Assembly (NCBI RefSeq): GCF_018812025.1
Contig: NC_063044.1
Span: 41,382,743 to 41,446,742, forward strand
DNA length: 64,000 bases
Direction of reading: 5' to 3'
Source of the DNA: Megalobrama amblycephala
Lineage: Eukaryota > Chordata > Actinopteri > Cypriniformes > Xenocyprididae
Shown in pieces: positions 35,191 through 46,320 of the stretch. The notes beneath the pieces are model-generated. The model saw nothing but the letters and a program-made list of their open reading frames with translations. It was not told the origin of the DNA and searched no databases. Positions within the stretch are counted from its first letter, which is position 1, and every line of letters starts with the position of its first letter. A program made the translations under genes and the position numbers.

Positions 35191-37387
35191 CCTCTTCGAG
35201 CATTTTAGTCACTACTCAAAGTCTTTAGAAACAGTGAATCCTAAATTGAAGGTCTTGAATTTGAGTCTAAACAAACTGTAGCAAAGCCCCACTAAAATTA
35301 AGTTTTTAGCTGACTGAGGCGGCCAAATATGGATCAGATTCCGATCAGAGAATCAGAAGTGGAGATTCTTGATAATGAAGCATTTATTTACAAACTTGAA
35401 TATGCATCTGAGGTATGCAACTGTGATATTGTCTACAAAGGAAATAAATATAAATACATTTACAATAATATTCATATAACTTGATTGTCTCATTGCACTA
35501 ATTCCTCAGTAACATAGTACCAAAAATATATTCAACATATGCCTATATTAATAATAACAATAAAGTTAACAAAAATACAGTACTAGACTGAATATTATGT
35601 TACTGTAAGCAATTATATAAACAAACATTCGCTGTATCGGCTCGTAACACTAGAGCGGATGGTGCTGACTCAGCAGATTGAGATCGGCAGATTACGGCCG
35701 AAATAAACGGTAAACTCGAACAATATAAACATCAACAATCACCAAACACATGCACAACATATACTAATAAGATATAAGGGTATAACAATACTTACAGTTA
35801 TCGCATGAACGCATTACACAGAGCATAATAGCAGCATAAACATGGATTAACCAAGCGGCAACCTCTCCCAGTTTCTCTTGAGGCCAATACGGAAGTGACT
35901 TAAACTGCAATTCATCGACTGGCCGCTTGGGACAGGCTCCAAAGGAGAGCAGAAACTCATTGAGTCCCATGTTAAAATGCCCAACTTTACAGCAGAAAAA
36001 AACATGTTTACAGGTTGGTACAAATTGTAGTTTTGGTCTATACTGTTGCCCTTCATGACAACTCTGAGGGGGGTGAATTTTTTTATAACTCATCCGTTTA
36101 AATTATATTAAGCCTTAAAGTTCTGCATAATTAAGGGCGTGGTCACTTGAGTGACAGGTGGATCGCGCTGCTGTCTGTGAGCCGACACCTCAGCTAATTC
36201 TAGCCGTTGAATTTGGCATCTCTGCCGTGTTTGTGCTTTTTTTCGGGATTATTTTATACAATTATAAAATAATATGGTTTGCTGCGTTAATGGTCGAGAC
36301 AGATGTGCGTCTGTGTACATGTGCTCGCATGCGGAAGATAAACAGAACACACGTTGGATCGTCTTGGCATTGGCTAAAAGTTTGTTCGTGAGATTACTAT
36401 GACTATGGCTGGAGAATATGCCTCTCAAGACACCACAAACTCCGACACTGCTTGGATATTATAACTAAAACTGCTGCATTTTGGACGCGGGCTCATTTGT
36501 TTGTGAGATATATGATCATATACAGTTTTACAACATAAACGCTGCCCAGGTTGCATCATTTGTTGAAGAACGATGATGGAGAGCAGATAATTCAGAAGAA
36601 ATGTGATGCAAACAATGGATAATATATTAATATTTCATGGATTTAACGCTTTTGTGGACAAAAAGTACTGTTTTTTTTTGTTTTTCAATGGACACTCATG
36701 GACATTTTACCCAAGTGCAACGGATTGGATTTATTTGAGATTACTATTTCATTATAAAGGTATGAAGTCCCGTGTGATTTTTTGTTTTGTCACGTGCAAA
36801 CCTGACACAAATTACAATTAAGTTACTGGTGCTGGAGCATATCATAAAAAAGACGCCGTAGATTGACAGTAAACCTTTATATTTTTTTAATGATATAACT
36901 TATCTTTATTAACTAATAAAGATAAGTTATATCATTCGAATATTAATATTTTAGATAGTATCTCCTTTGCCTGCTAACATGGTCACGTCGAGCTAGGCAG
37001 GCATGGTTTCAGGCAACCATGGCACCTCAGTTCAACTACGTCCCGCCTCTTTGTCCATTTTCAGTTATCCGGGAGTGACGTGCGGTGACGCGCTGCTAAG
37101 ATGGCAGCGGCCTCATTTTCGCCTCAAAACTGCTCTTCAGAAATCTACAGGTGACGTAACGGACACTACGTCCATATTTTTTTACAGTCTATGGGATTAA
37201 CAGTCATCTTCTACCGGTGTGCGTCACTAATAACAGGATGTACAGGAAACAACAACTAAAACATTAGTTCCTAGGACAGGCTTTCTGACACAAACATTTG
37301 CATAGATCTTATTACTGGCCATATTTCTTTGTAACTGTAAAGGTTACATACAGAGATAATTCAAAGTTTCAGTTGTGTGCAGCACAG
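35191..37387. other. Repeat-rich region downstream of il4r
   Basis: 35840-36030 ('cttaaactgcaattcatcgactggcc', 'catgttaaaatgcccaactttacagc') and 37130-37195 ('cactacgtccatatttttttacagtctatgg') are pieces of common fish interspersed repeats, probably one composite DNA transposon of about 1.4 kb, borders not fixed. 36158-36391 is open but shows no known domain. The last ~190 bases before 37388 should contain the il4r 3' UTR; no AATAAA was seen close to the stop. Confidence 0.45.
36889..36936. repeat. Perfect 48-bp palindrome
   Basis: Left arm AATGATATAACTTATCTTTATTA (first 20: AATGATATAACTTATCTTTA) and its exact 23-base inverse are separated by only two bases (AC). It could extrude as a cruciform. 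It lies inside the repeat region downstream of il4r. Confidence 0.95.
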
Positions 37388-40300
37388 CTAAACAGACTGA
37401 TAGGAAGTGTCTATTTGAATAATGGGTGAGAAATGCAAAGAAGAGGCCCATGTGGGATCTTGGCCAGTGCTGTGGGGGAATTTCAGCGCTCCACATTCAT
37501 AAGGAGCTTGTTCGGTTCTGATGCTCGTGCTCCATTGTCCTTCTGTGCTCTTTGTTAAGCCTTCAAAAGCTTGATATCCATCATCACTAGGTGTGACGCT
37601 GCCATCATGGAGCAACAGAGAAGGATAAAGTGGATTTTTACTAGCAATGAGATTTTTCACAATGAACTTTTCATCAGAATCAGCATCATCTGAAAGGTTT
37701 AAACTAACATCTGCATCATTTCCCTGGTTCACAACACTGTTGAAGCACTGATATCCATCTTCCAAAGCATCAATAGTGGGAAAGTTAAACTTGCTATTGC
37801 TGATATCAGCGCTCATAGAGGAGTTTTCCCTCTTGTCGGATTGACTGCTCAGCTGCTCCAGGAATGAAGAATCATTAGTGGCCGATTCCAAATACGTCAT
37901 GTTGCTGAAAACCAATGAGCCAGAGCAGTTGCCCAAATCTCGGTTTGCGCGGTTGTGTTCTCTTGAGGAACTCTTGACTACCATCGTAGTGCCCTGATTG
38001 CTGGGTGTGTTGCTGGTAAAAAGAAGGGATTTGAAATCCTCCTCCAGGGCATGTTTGACGCGTGATGAGACATTGATCGGACTGCAATTCTCCTCGTCAC
38101 TATCAGAATCAAAGCCGGCCTGGCCGCAATCGTCTGCCGCCGACTCAACACTGTGGGAACTTTTCTCATTGGTTGCATCTACTGATGTCGCTGAGATCCT
38201 GTAGAGAGACAAACATGTTGAGGCATTATTAATCAGATCAGATTATCAATCAGATCTGACATGTGTTTCTGAAGTTCTTGGGAAAACTTACAATTTCTTT
38301 TCCTCCTGAAAATCCAGTTTTGGAATCTCTACATGGATTGTGGAGAAGTTCATAATGGAAGGAGGCAAAATATGACCCTATTAAACCAAAGTGAAAAAAA
38401 TTACGGGTTATTGAGCATATAGATAACTATTTCAAGATGAAATAAATAGTTAACCAACAAACTGCATATCTTTCTCCCACCTTCTCCTCTCCAAAACTGG
38501 CATCTACTTTTGGCTTGGAGATCTTGTCCCACCATTTTGTCTTCATCCTGTAATGAGGAAGTAAAGTGTGTCAGAACTGAATTTGTCAAGGATTCACAAA
38601 GGAATAGCAAAAATGTGAAATGTAGAATGATGGCGAGACACAAAACAGAGATCTCACCTCAAAACGCAGATGAACATAGCACAAATGATGAAGATTAAAC
38701 CAACACACAGAGGTGGAACCAACTTTCTGACCATTTCATTTGGAGATGAGGCTGTGGAGCACATATAGATTGATCAGGATTATGAAAGAGCATTAACACA
38801 CATGCAGGAATGAATCTGAGGACAAAATAGATAGACTTACGGCTGGTGAACTCAACTGGTGCGCTCTGGTCACTCAGTATCTTGTGTCTGTTATAGCTTG
38901 TGCTCATTCTTGCTGTCAGAATGTAGTCAGTGTTTGGCTGGAGATGTTTGCTCACAATATCATAGAATCCCGCTGAATTTGACGCATTGCTGTACACCTG
39001 TATGGACAATTTTTATTATTATTCATTTTTACAATTCATCTATATGTGAATATCTGTGAATATATTTCATATCATCTATATATCATATGTCCTCTTCCTT
39101 ACTGTTTCATCTTTTCCTTTAATCCTATAGCTCAGATGTATTTCCAAACTGTTTTTTAAACTTCCTGTAGAATTCCTGTACTTGTCATCCCAAGTTACAT
39201 AAAAATTTCCATTTTCAGTCTTCTGCACTGATAAAACTGGTGTTTTCGGTTTGACTGCAGAAAATGCGTCAGAGAAGACTGGATAACACTTTTTTATTTC
39301 AGAACATTCAAAAATAATGGAAAAAGCCTAACAAGAACATATAGACAATAGTTATACTCACTGAAATCCTCTGTCATGAATGTTTTGCTTAATAAAACGT
39401 TTGTTCCTTCCAGAAGTGTAGTAGTGAAGTTCTCTTCTAAAACAAACCCTTGTACTTCAACTTTACATTCACAACTGAGACTGTGATGACTTCTCTTAAA
39501 GATGCATGTATATTCTTTTAACCTGAAATATAAGAGTTAATCATGTCAGTTGACTGCTAAATGAACAGTAATTACATTTTGTTACAGTTACAGATGAACT
39601 GAACAAACACTTACAAATCAGTATATGTGATATTGAGTTTGTATCCAGAGCAACTTATGGGGCCGTCAGACTCCAAACTGCACTTCATTTCTGTCTCAAA
39701 GTCATTGAAACACTTTAAGTCCTTCACTCTGGGTTCTAGAGAGATTTTAGAGATGGGAAATAAAAGACGGGGTGAAATCACTATCACAAATGACCAAAGT
39801 AGAAGTTGTTTTGTTAAATTAAAAGTTGTTTTGACAACACTGCGTAAAAAAATAGAGTTCCCTTTCGATACTACACTCGTACTGCGTCGTCTGCCTTTTA
39901 GGCAAGACTCAACAGGGGAAAACTCCTATTTTCACTGATTTCTGAAGCCTTTTTCAATTCACATTTATTTGTATAGCACTTTTCACGATACATATCGTTT
40001 CGAAGCAGCTTTACAGAGAATGCATGTCAACATCACAATTTAAAGATCAAGATCTTTTTCAATCACACAGTGAAATTGCATGGCCATTGGTTCGTGGAGT
40101 TTCATGTGAAGCCAATGGTGAGCGAGGCCGCCAAAATGGGCAGGGTATCAGGCTATATAAGATTCATTCTCCTTCAGTGACACAGCAGCTAGAATTCGCC
40201 GCTGATCAGCTCGCCGCTCTGCAGCAGCAAGATGTCCTCCACGCCACTCTCAAGCAATCTGGTCAGTGCATTGCTTCCGAGCTGCCCACAGTACCGAACT

Positions 40301-43300
40301 GAGCGCATGCTCACAGTGTTTTTTCCTTCTGTGGCCGCAGTTGGATTCTAAAATAGCTTATTTTCTAGAGTAAATTTCCTGTGGCGTTGTTTCAATTGTT
40401 GCACCAAAAAATGTTGAGCCCCTCTACACGCTGATGACGGGCACAGTGAGTGTGTGCAATGTCTGGGGAAATCCCACGCAGAAGCCGCGCTCACTGAAAC
40501 GAACTGCTCTTATTGTGAGAGTATGAGTCTGGCCTGCTTGCGCTCGTGGATAGCATTCTTTTCAGAATGCGACTCTGCCCCTCGTGCCCTCCCGGTTGTT
40601 TTTTCCCAGGAACCTGTGAGGAAAAAACAGTGGGGGGCAGAGGATCTCAGCGCTCGGATGAGAGTGAGCTCACATCGGCTCAGGTCCCATGTGCCTCATT
40701 TTCTCCACTGAAAAAGGAAACGTACAAATCTTACCATTTTCCTCAATTTATCCTTCAAATACAGTGGTAATTGTTTGAAGATCTGCGATTATAAAGTAAG
40801 CTATTATCATTGGACCTCTTCAAACTGGACAACGGACCATTCGACCACCGAATCCAGCAGTGTCTTCCATAATATCGAAGTTAAGTGTGCATCACTGATC
40901 ATCGTTCTCACTAAAATATTTTGTCATGAGATCTGCAGTTTAGTTTAAAGAGGAATTATTGTGCTCCCAGCGCTCCTCGCTGTCATTAAAACAGCGTGTC
41001 ACAGGAACAGTGATCGAAAGTAGCACATCTAAATTCATCTACTTTTTGTTTAACTTCTTCGTAATGACTGCGTAATGTAATTTCAGTTCTTATCGCCAAT
41101 AGTGAAAGTGTAATATTAATGTAAATGTGTATATCAAATAAAAACATGAGTTTCCACGCAAGTTTAAATCTTTTTTATTATTATTTAAACTGTTATTGTG
41201 AATATGCACTGCATTTATGATTAGGACTCATAATGAGGATTTAAAGTGGTTTTCCTTCATCTGCCGTCAGTCCCTCAGCTCGCCGTTGGTGTTGCTCTGT
41301 CTCTAAAATGTTCGTATGCATGGGTCAGGGTTTGTGTGGAGGTGCGCAAATTTTCCCGTCAAGTTTGTTTTTATAAATCACAACTTATGCGTAGGAACTG
41401 GCGTATGCACTTTCAGGGCCTGTTTTGTGCGTAAGCAAAGTTTTATAAATGAGGCCCCAGGCTATTTGGCGTTCGATGGCCAGCCTGGTGGTACTGGAGC
41501 ACCACCTGTGGCTGAACTTGACTGAGGTCAAGGACGCGGACAAAGCTGTCTTTCTTGACTCTCCTGTCTCCCCCACTGGTCTCTTTGGCCCTGCTGTTGA
41601 TGGGTTTGCTGAACGCTTCACCGCCGCGCAAAAGTCGTCCCAGGCCATGCAACACTTCCTGCCAAAGCTCTCCAGCTCCTCCACTTTGAGCTGACCTAAA
41701 ATTACCCCAATGCAGCAGCCACCTAAGCATACGCCACCTGCTACTCAGCACACACCACGGCCTGAGCACAGACAGCGCTTGCACACCGCTAGGCAGCACC
41801 CCCTCCAAAGCGACAGGGACCCTGGCCCAAGATAGTGCTGGACCCTGCACCTCAGAAGTCAGTCTGATGCCCAAATAAGGAAGAGGAGGAGGCCGCGCAG
41901 CTGGACCACCCTCCAAAATGCCTTGCTCAGTTTTCCTGTCACCCCGTTCAGTTCTGGGTACTCAAAAAATGTGTTTGACGCCTGCACAAAGCTTCTGTTC
42001 GGGCTATCTCTGGCTCCCCGCACTTTTACGAAGTGCATGGATGCGGCTCTCTCCCCTCTGAGACAGATGGGCGTATGCATACCCAACTACCTCGACGTCT
42101 GGCTCATTCTGGCCAAGTCGGAGGCGGAGCTAGTGTCACACTGGTCCCTCCTCCTTTGCCACTTAGAGTGCTTGGGGCTCAGGGTCAATTTTCCCAAGAG
42201 CTCATTATCTCCCAGCCAACATATCTCGTTCCTGGGCATAATTCTCGACTCGACCTGCATGAGGGCCTTAGTCTCGCCAGAGCGATCCCTGGCCATTCAG
42301 CAGCTCACCGGAAACTTTTATGCCCGGAACCTCTCTGCCACTTAAAGCATTTCAGAGGATGCTAAATCTCATGAGCTCAGCATCACCAGCCCTGCAGTTG
42401 GGCCTGCTCCGTATGCGCCAACTGCAGTTCTGGCTGACACCACGGGTCCCACCCCAAGCCTGGCAGCATGGTTGCTACTCGCTCAAGGTGAACCAGGCAT
42501 GCATTGCAACCCTGGCTCCCTGGCTCCTTGCTGGTTTGAATAGGGCGTGGCTGTAAGGACGACGTGTAAGAGGAAAGTCGTTTTCACAGACGCTTCCAAG
42601 ATGGGCTGGGGAGCTCTGTGGGACGGCCACCCGGCCTTCGGCACTTGGAAGAGCCAGGAAAGTGAGCTTTATATCAACCGCCTGGAGATGACTGCGGTAT
42701 ATCAAGCTCTCCAGTCTTTCCTCCCTCTCCTTACGGGACACCATGTCCTGGTCAGATCAGACAATATGACAGTGGTGTCCTTCACAAATCGCCAGTGCGG
42801 GCTCTCGTCCAAGCCCCTTTTCACTCGAGCAAAAACCACTCTAGAGTGGGCCCAACACAACTTGCTCTCACTGAGAGCAGCGCATGTTCAGGGCGTACTG
42901 AACAAAGGGGCGGAACAACCTTCCTTCAGAGGAATGGTCCACCCTCTCGTGGTTCAGAAAATTTGGGATGTCTTCGGCAGGGCAGAGGTCAACCTCTTTG
43001 CCTCAGAAGACAACTATCGTTGCCCAATTTATTTTTCAAAGACCAGGGATGCGCTGGCCCATGATTGGCCCAGCCTCCTCCTGTATGCTTTTCCCCCGAT
43101 TGTTCTGATTCCCCAGGTTATCAGATGAATCAGGGAGGGTGCCAACAAAGTTCTCCTTGTGGCTCCTCTATGGAGGAGCCAACCATGGTTCTTGGAACTG
43201 TCTCAGCTATTGTCCATGGAACCATGGCCGATTCCCCTGAGACGAGACCTCCTCTCCCAAGCGAGAGGGACAATATGGCACTCCAGACCCGAGCTGTGGG

Positions 43301-45998
43301 ATCTCCATGTGTAGTTTTTAGACGGGAGCCTTTAAACCTCCTTAAGAACGTCCTGAACACTATCTCACAAGCTAGAGCTCCATCGACGAGACGTCTCTAC
43401 TCCCTAAAATGGTCAGTCTTTGCTGCCTGGTGTACAGCCCGGAACAAAGACCCATTTACCTGTGACATATTGTCTTTCCTTCAAGACTTAATGGATAGGG
43501 GCTGTACTCCCTCTACCCTTAAAGCAGGGTTGTCAAACAAAGGTGTCCAAACCAGCCTGCGGGGTGATTTGATCTATAATAAAAACAATAGAGATGCACT
43601 AGTCCACTGGTCATAAATCCAAAGTTTTTTAGTTTTATTTTGATCAATCTTTATTCTGGGCTTGCAAACAAAGTGCTTTGTAATAATTTTCCAAAATTTA
43701 ATTTGTGTGGAAATATTTACTAAGCCTATAAACAGGACGTCAACACAGGCACATGCTGAATACCTACACAAAGAGGAGAACAGACGCGCCAGCAGAGAAA
43801 ATACTGTACCATGCACAAGCTCACTGTTCACAAAAACAGGAAGAATAATAAAAATATTGAATTGGGGTTGATATGAATGTATCTCTGAAGGGAACTGTCT
43901 TCAGAAAAGTTTTGATGGCTTTTCCTCTTATCTCCATATGAAGTTATAGCCACGCAGCACTGCTTTGTGTATAGCAGTAACCATGAAAACGCTATATTGC
44001 CATTGTTCCATAAGCGCCACCTACTGTCAGAGAATGAATTTGCATTTTCATTCAGTCCGTCTGCAGATTTTGTTTTGTGCAGGTGTCTTATGTAGCGTAA
44101 TTTTACAAAGATAAAGTCAGACCATGCTGTTTATGCTGTTAATCTTGAAATTATACAATTTAAATTAAAAACAACTGCTGATGCTCATCTTTGTTGGGAT
44201 TGTGATAAAAATGTTTGCCTCTAATATCAAAGAGCTACAAATATTTTTTGAAAGAATAAACAACAAGTAAATTTACCAGTATCATAATCAGCCAATTTGC
44301 TTCTTAAAAAATTGGAATTGGCCACGAAAAATCAAAATAGGTGCATTACTAATAAAAAAATATTTAAAAAGCATTATTTTAAAAATCTAACAGTTTTTAA
44401 TAACTGTGTCTGTAAAAACAAAAGCAGTTTTAAGGAGCAGTGTACTGGTTTTCTTGCAAATTAATTTGTTGCGTCATCAGCTGCACTCGAGGTATCTACC
44501 CATATGTTGTTAAAGTTTGGTTATTTAAAAAAAATATAATAAATATTAATAAAGCAAGATGCCCCATTGAAATATGTGAGATGTAAAGTTTATTTAAACT
44601 GCATACACGGACGATGTGTGTGCAACAGAGCATGCACAAGCAGAACCGAAGACTTCACTTGGTGGCAATACACACAGTACTGAGCACAATGTGCAGTTGT
44701 TGAAGAAGAGTGTGTAAAGATCTATTCAAAAACAAGAGGAGTACACTCAGAAGCATGCCTTCTTCACCGTTTTTGATTCTTGTTCTCTTGGTGTATCTTC
44801 TGAACTATGTTGCAATAGTGGATGCACTATTTTTCTTCTCCGATCCTGCCCGGCGAATGTCCCGTTGATGATAAGATGTCTGGTAAAGAGTACAGAAAAA
44901 ATTGTACTGCGCATGTGTCGAACTCGGTCATCCATGCACATACGTGGTTTAGTATACTTTGAAGGATGCGCGGACGCGACTGCGCGCGAGACGCGTCCGG
45001 GCACGAAAAGTGAAGTATACATGGGGATTTTGAGCACACTTCACTTCACTTCTTGGGCATGGTCCATGGGTGTTTCCATCGCGGAAATCTGTGAGGGGGC
45101 CGGCTGCGCCTTGCTGTACACGTTTGTCTGGTTTTATAACCTAGATGTTCCTGCATTACAAACACATTTCTCTCTGCATAAGCTTCACCAACGTGACCAG
45201 CTTATGAACCCTCGTCAACGGCCCTGACCAAGTCCGGGTAATAATGCATTTTTCTGTTCCCTATATGTGCTCTAGGCCCCATGGGGTTCCTAGGCTGTAT
45301 GGGAATGGGAGGATGACTACAATGTCCTCAAGTCCCTGATCTTTCCGGGATACTTTATACTATGTGCATCCATGGAAAGCCCTTCTCAGTGCTCCGTTTG
45401 AATGCTCTGTCGTCCCCCCTTCATAGCATGGCGTGATTGTATTGTCCCCGTTGTGTCTTACCTAAAAGGCAGACGACACAGTACGAGTGTAGTATTGAAA
45501 GGGAACATACTCGATTACTAACGTTACCTCGGTTCCCTTAGATACGAAATGAGTACTGTGTACTTTGCTGCGCTATTCGTAGGACGCCTCATGTCGTCGC
45601 TAGTCTAATTAAATCAGTCTGCCATCTTGGTGGGTTCGAGCGGGCTCGCTCACCATTGGCTCTGCCGTACCGTAATTAGTTTATTCACATGCAACTCCAC
45701 GAACCAATGGCCGTGCAGTTTCACTGTGTGACTGAAAAAAGGCTTCAGAAATTGGTGAAAATAGGAGTTTTTCCCTGTTGCATCTTGCCTAAAAGGCAGA
45801 CGATGCAGTACTTGTTCTGTATCACACACATACACACACACACACAGAGCAAAGCAGTTGAACATGTGGATATTATTAAAGTAACAAAGTCACATACAGA
45901 ACAAAGGCACATTCTTAACAAAACAAACATTTACCATAACAAAGTGTTTGGCAGATGAGTGTGAGGATGATCTGACAAAGAAGAAATGTGGAAAACAT
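37388..45998 (-). CDS. il4r: Interleukin-4 receptor alpha chain (nine coding exons, complete)
   Basis: Type I cytokine receptor subunit at the cell surface that binds IL-4/IL-13-type cytokines and signals through JAK and STAT6. Coding exons in transcript order: 45998-45935, 39735-39615, 39522-39362, 39254-39103, 38997-38841, 38751-38658, 38547-38481, 38377-38292, 38198-37388; all GT-AG, phases agree, 1713 nt, 570 residues. Signal peptide MFSTFLLCQIILTLICQTLC; first FNIII module (CFNDF..MKC, TCIF, CEC) residues ~22-115; second module ~116-218, with LSDQS where WSxWS is expected; membrane span ~229-249; box-1 region KWWDKISKPK (~254-263), like the mammalian KWWDQIPNP. The tail has GYQCF (Tyr450), NPLY (Tyr492) and GYQAF (Tyr509), counterparts of the IL4R IRS- and STAT6-docking motifs. 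It could be one of the tandem il4r copies known in fish. Confidence 0.93.
41449..41694 (+). pseudogene. DIRS gag fragment
   Basis: Reads LVVLEHHLWLNLTEVKDADK, then FLDSPVSPTGLFGPAV and FLPKLSSSS, the typical DIRS-1-like gag end (HLWL.L....D...LDAPVSP.GLFG). Upstream gag sequence is not open. Not functional. Confidence 0.75.
41923..43128 (+). pseudogene. DIRS reverse transcriptase and RNase H
   Basis: The RT part (41923-42345) has FGLSLAPRTFTKCMDAALSPLRQ and the catalytic box NYLDVW, where DIRS enzymes have NYIDDW: the second Asp is replaced by Val. SFLGIILDSTCMRA follows. After a break, the RNase H part (42547-43128) has VFTDASKMGWGA, ELYINRLEMTAV (catalytic Glu), VRSDNMTVVSFTNRQ and HVQGVLNKGAEQPSF, all DIRS-like. 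RT and RH are in the same frame with stops between (about 42345-42546). Inactive. Confidence 0.88.
43160..45225 (+). pseudogene. DIRS tyrosine recombinase, split and missing its middle
   Basis: The N-terminal core-binding part at 43217-43540 reads ARAPSTRRLYSLKWSVFAAWC and DPFTCDILSFLQDLMDRGCTPSTLKAG. It is in another frame from RT, as usual for DIRS. The C-terminal end reappears at 45040-45180 as GVSIAEICEGAGCALLYTFVWFYNLDV, where the tyrosine of the FY pair is the presumed nucleophile. The middle with the other catalytic residues is absent, replaced by unrelated DNA (43545-45035). Confidence 0.8.
43545..45035. other. Unrelated DNA interrupting the DIRS recombinase gene
   Basis: AT-rich, noncoding; begins 'gttgtcaaacaaaggtgtcc' and ends 'cacacttcacttcacttcttggg'. 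Near 44950-45025 there is a CpG-rich stretch ('gcgcggacgcgactgcgcgcgagacgcg') flanked by 'gtatacttt'/'agtatac'. Probably one or more nested insertions plus a deletion of recombinase sequence. No clear terminal repeats found. Confidence 0.5.
45461..45575. repeat. DIRS internal complementary region
   Basis: 45461-45506 is the reverse complement of the outer left terminal repeat (39857-39902), with three or four changes. It is followed directly by GTTCCCTTAGATACG..GAGTACTGTGT, which would be complementary to the outer end of the right repeat; that right tip is missing beyond 45813. This arrangement is the bridge that DIRS elements use to make their circular intermediate. Confidence 0.7.
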
Positions 45999-46117
45999 CC
46001 TGTACGTCCTATAAAAGCACACAAATGTAATCTCATACATCTTGAAACGATTATATATAGCCTATGTAACAAGATAAAATGTTAAAATAGCATCCTGACA
46101 AAATGTAGTTTTCATAC

Positions 46118-46320
46118 CTTTTGACTGTAACTTTCTGACAGTTCGTTGCCTCGTCCGTAAAGTAAAAATAAAAGAAAACCAATTTGCCAGTATAACAGGG
46201 AACTCGTCAGAAGGGCGTATCGAACTTTCCTGGAACTCACGTAGCCGTTCTACTGTTCCACTGACTGATTCCCACCCTGCGCGTGACGTTCCTGACGGGC
46301 GCGCGTTCACTTTGATCTAG
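46118..46320 (-). promoter_or_regulatory. Probable il4r 5' UTR exon and promoter area
   Basis: On the minus strand a good donor (CAAAAG|GTATGA, at about 46117) pairs with the acceptor TTTTATAG just before the il4r ATG exon (45998). The stretch 46140-46320 is GC-richer ('cctgacgggcgcgcg', 'cgcgtgacgttcc') than its surroundings. An untranslated first exon and start region here is an inference; no TATA box is placed. Confidence 0.45.

Larger units (their letters stand above)
39857..45815 (+). mobile_element. DIRS-type tyrosine-recombinase retrotransposon in the first coding intron of il4r, decayed
   Basis: The left terminal repeat starts GTTCCCTTTCGATAC at 39857 and runs through GCCTTTTAGGC and CTATTTTCACTGATTTCTGAAGCC. 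Its inverse appears at the right (about 45666-45813, 'ggcttcagaaattggtgaaaatagg', 'cctaaaaggcagacga'). Between the ORFs and the right repeat, 45461-45575 is the internal complementary region. Coding remains in order: gag, RT, RNase H, tyrosine recombinase (plus strand, opposite to il4r). The left repeat is interrupted at about 39955-40060 by another fish repeat ('cacatttatttgtatagcac'). Lack of LTRs and of target duplications fits DIRS elements. Confidence 0.88.

Noticed and set aside
35764..36093. Minus-strand 109-codon frame
   Set aside because: Overlaps a common fish interspersed repeat and has no recognisable domain.
41443..43616. Possibility that the retroelement in the il4r intron is Gypsy or LINE
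   Set aside because: RT/RNase H wording, a tyrosine-recombinase frame, inverted terminal repeats and an internal complementary region all fit DIRS.
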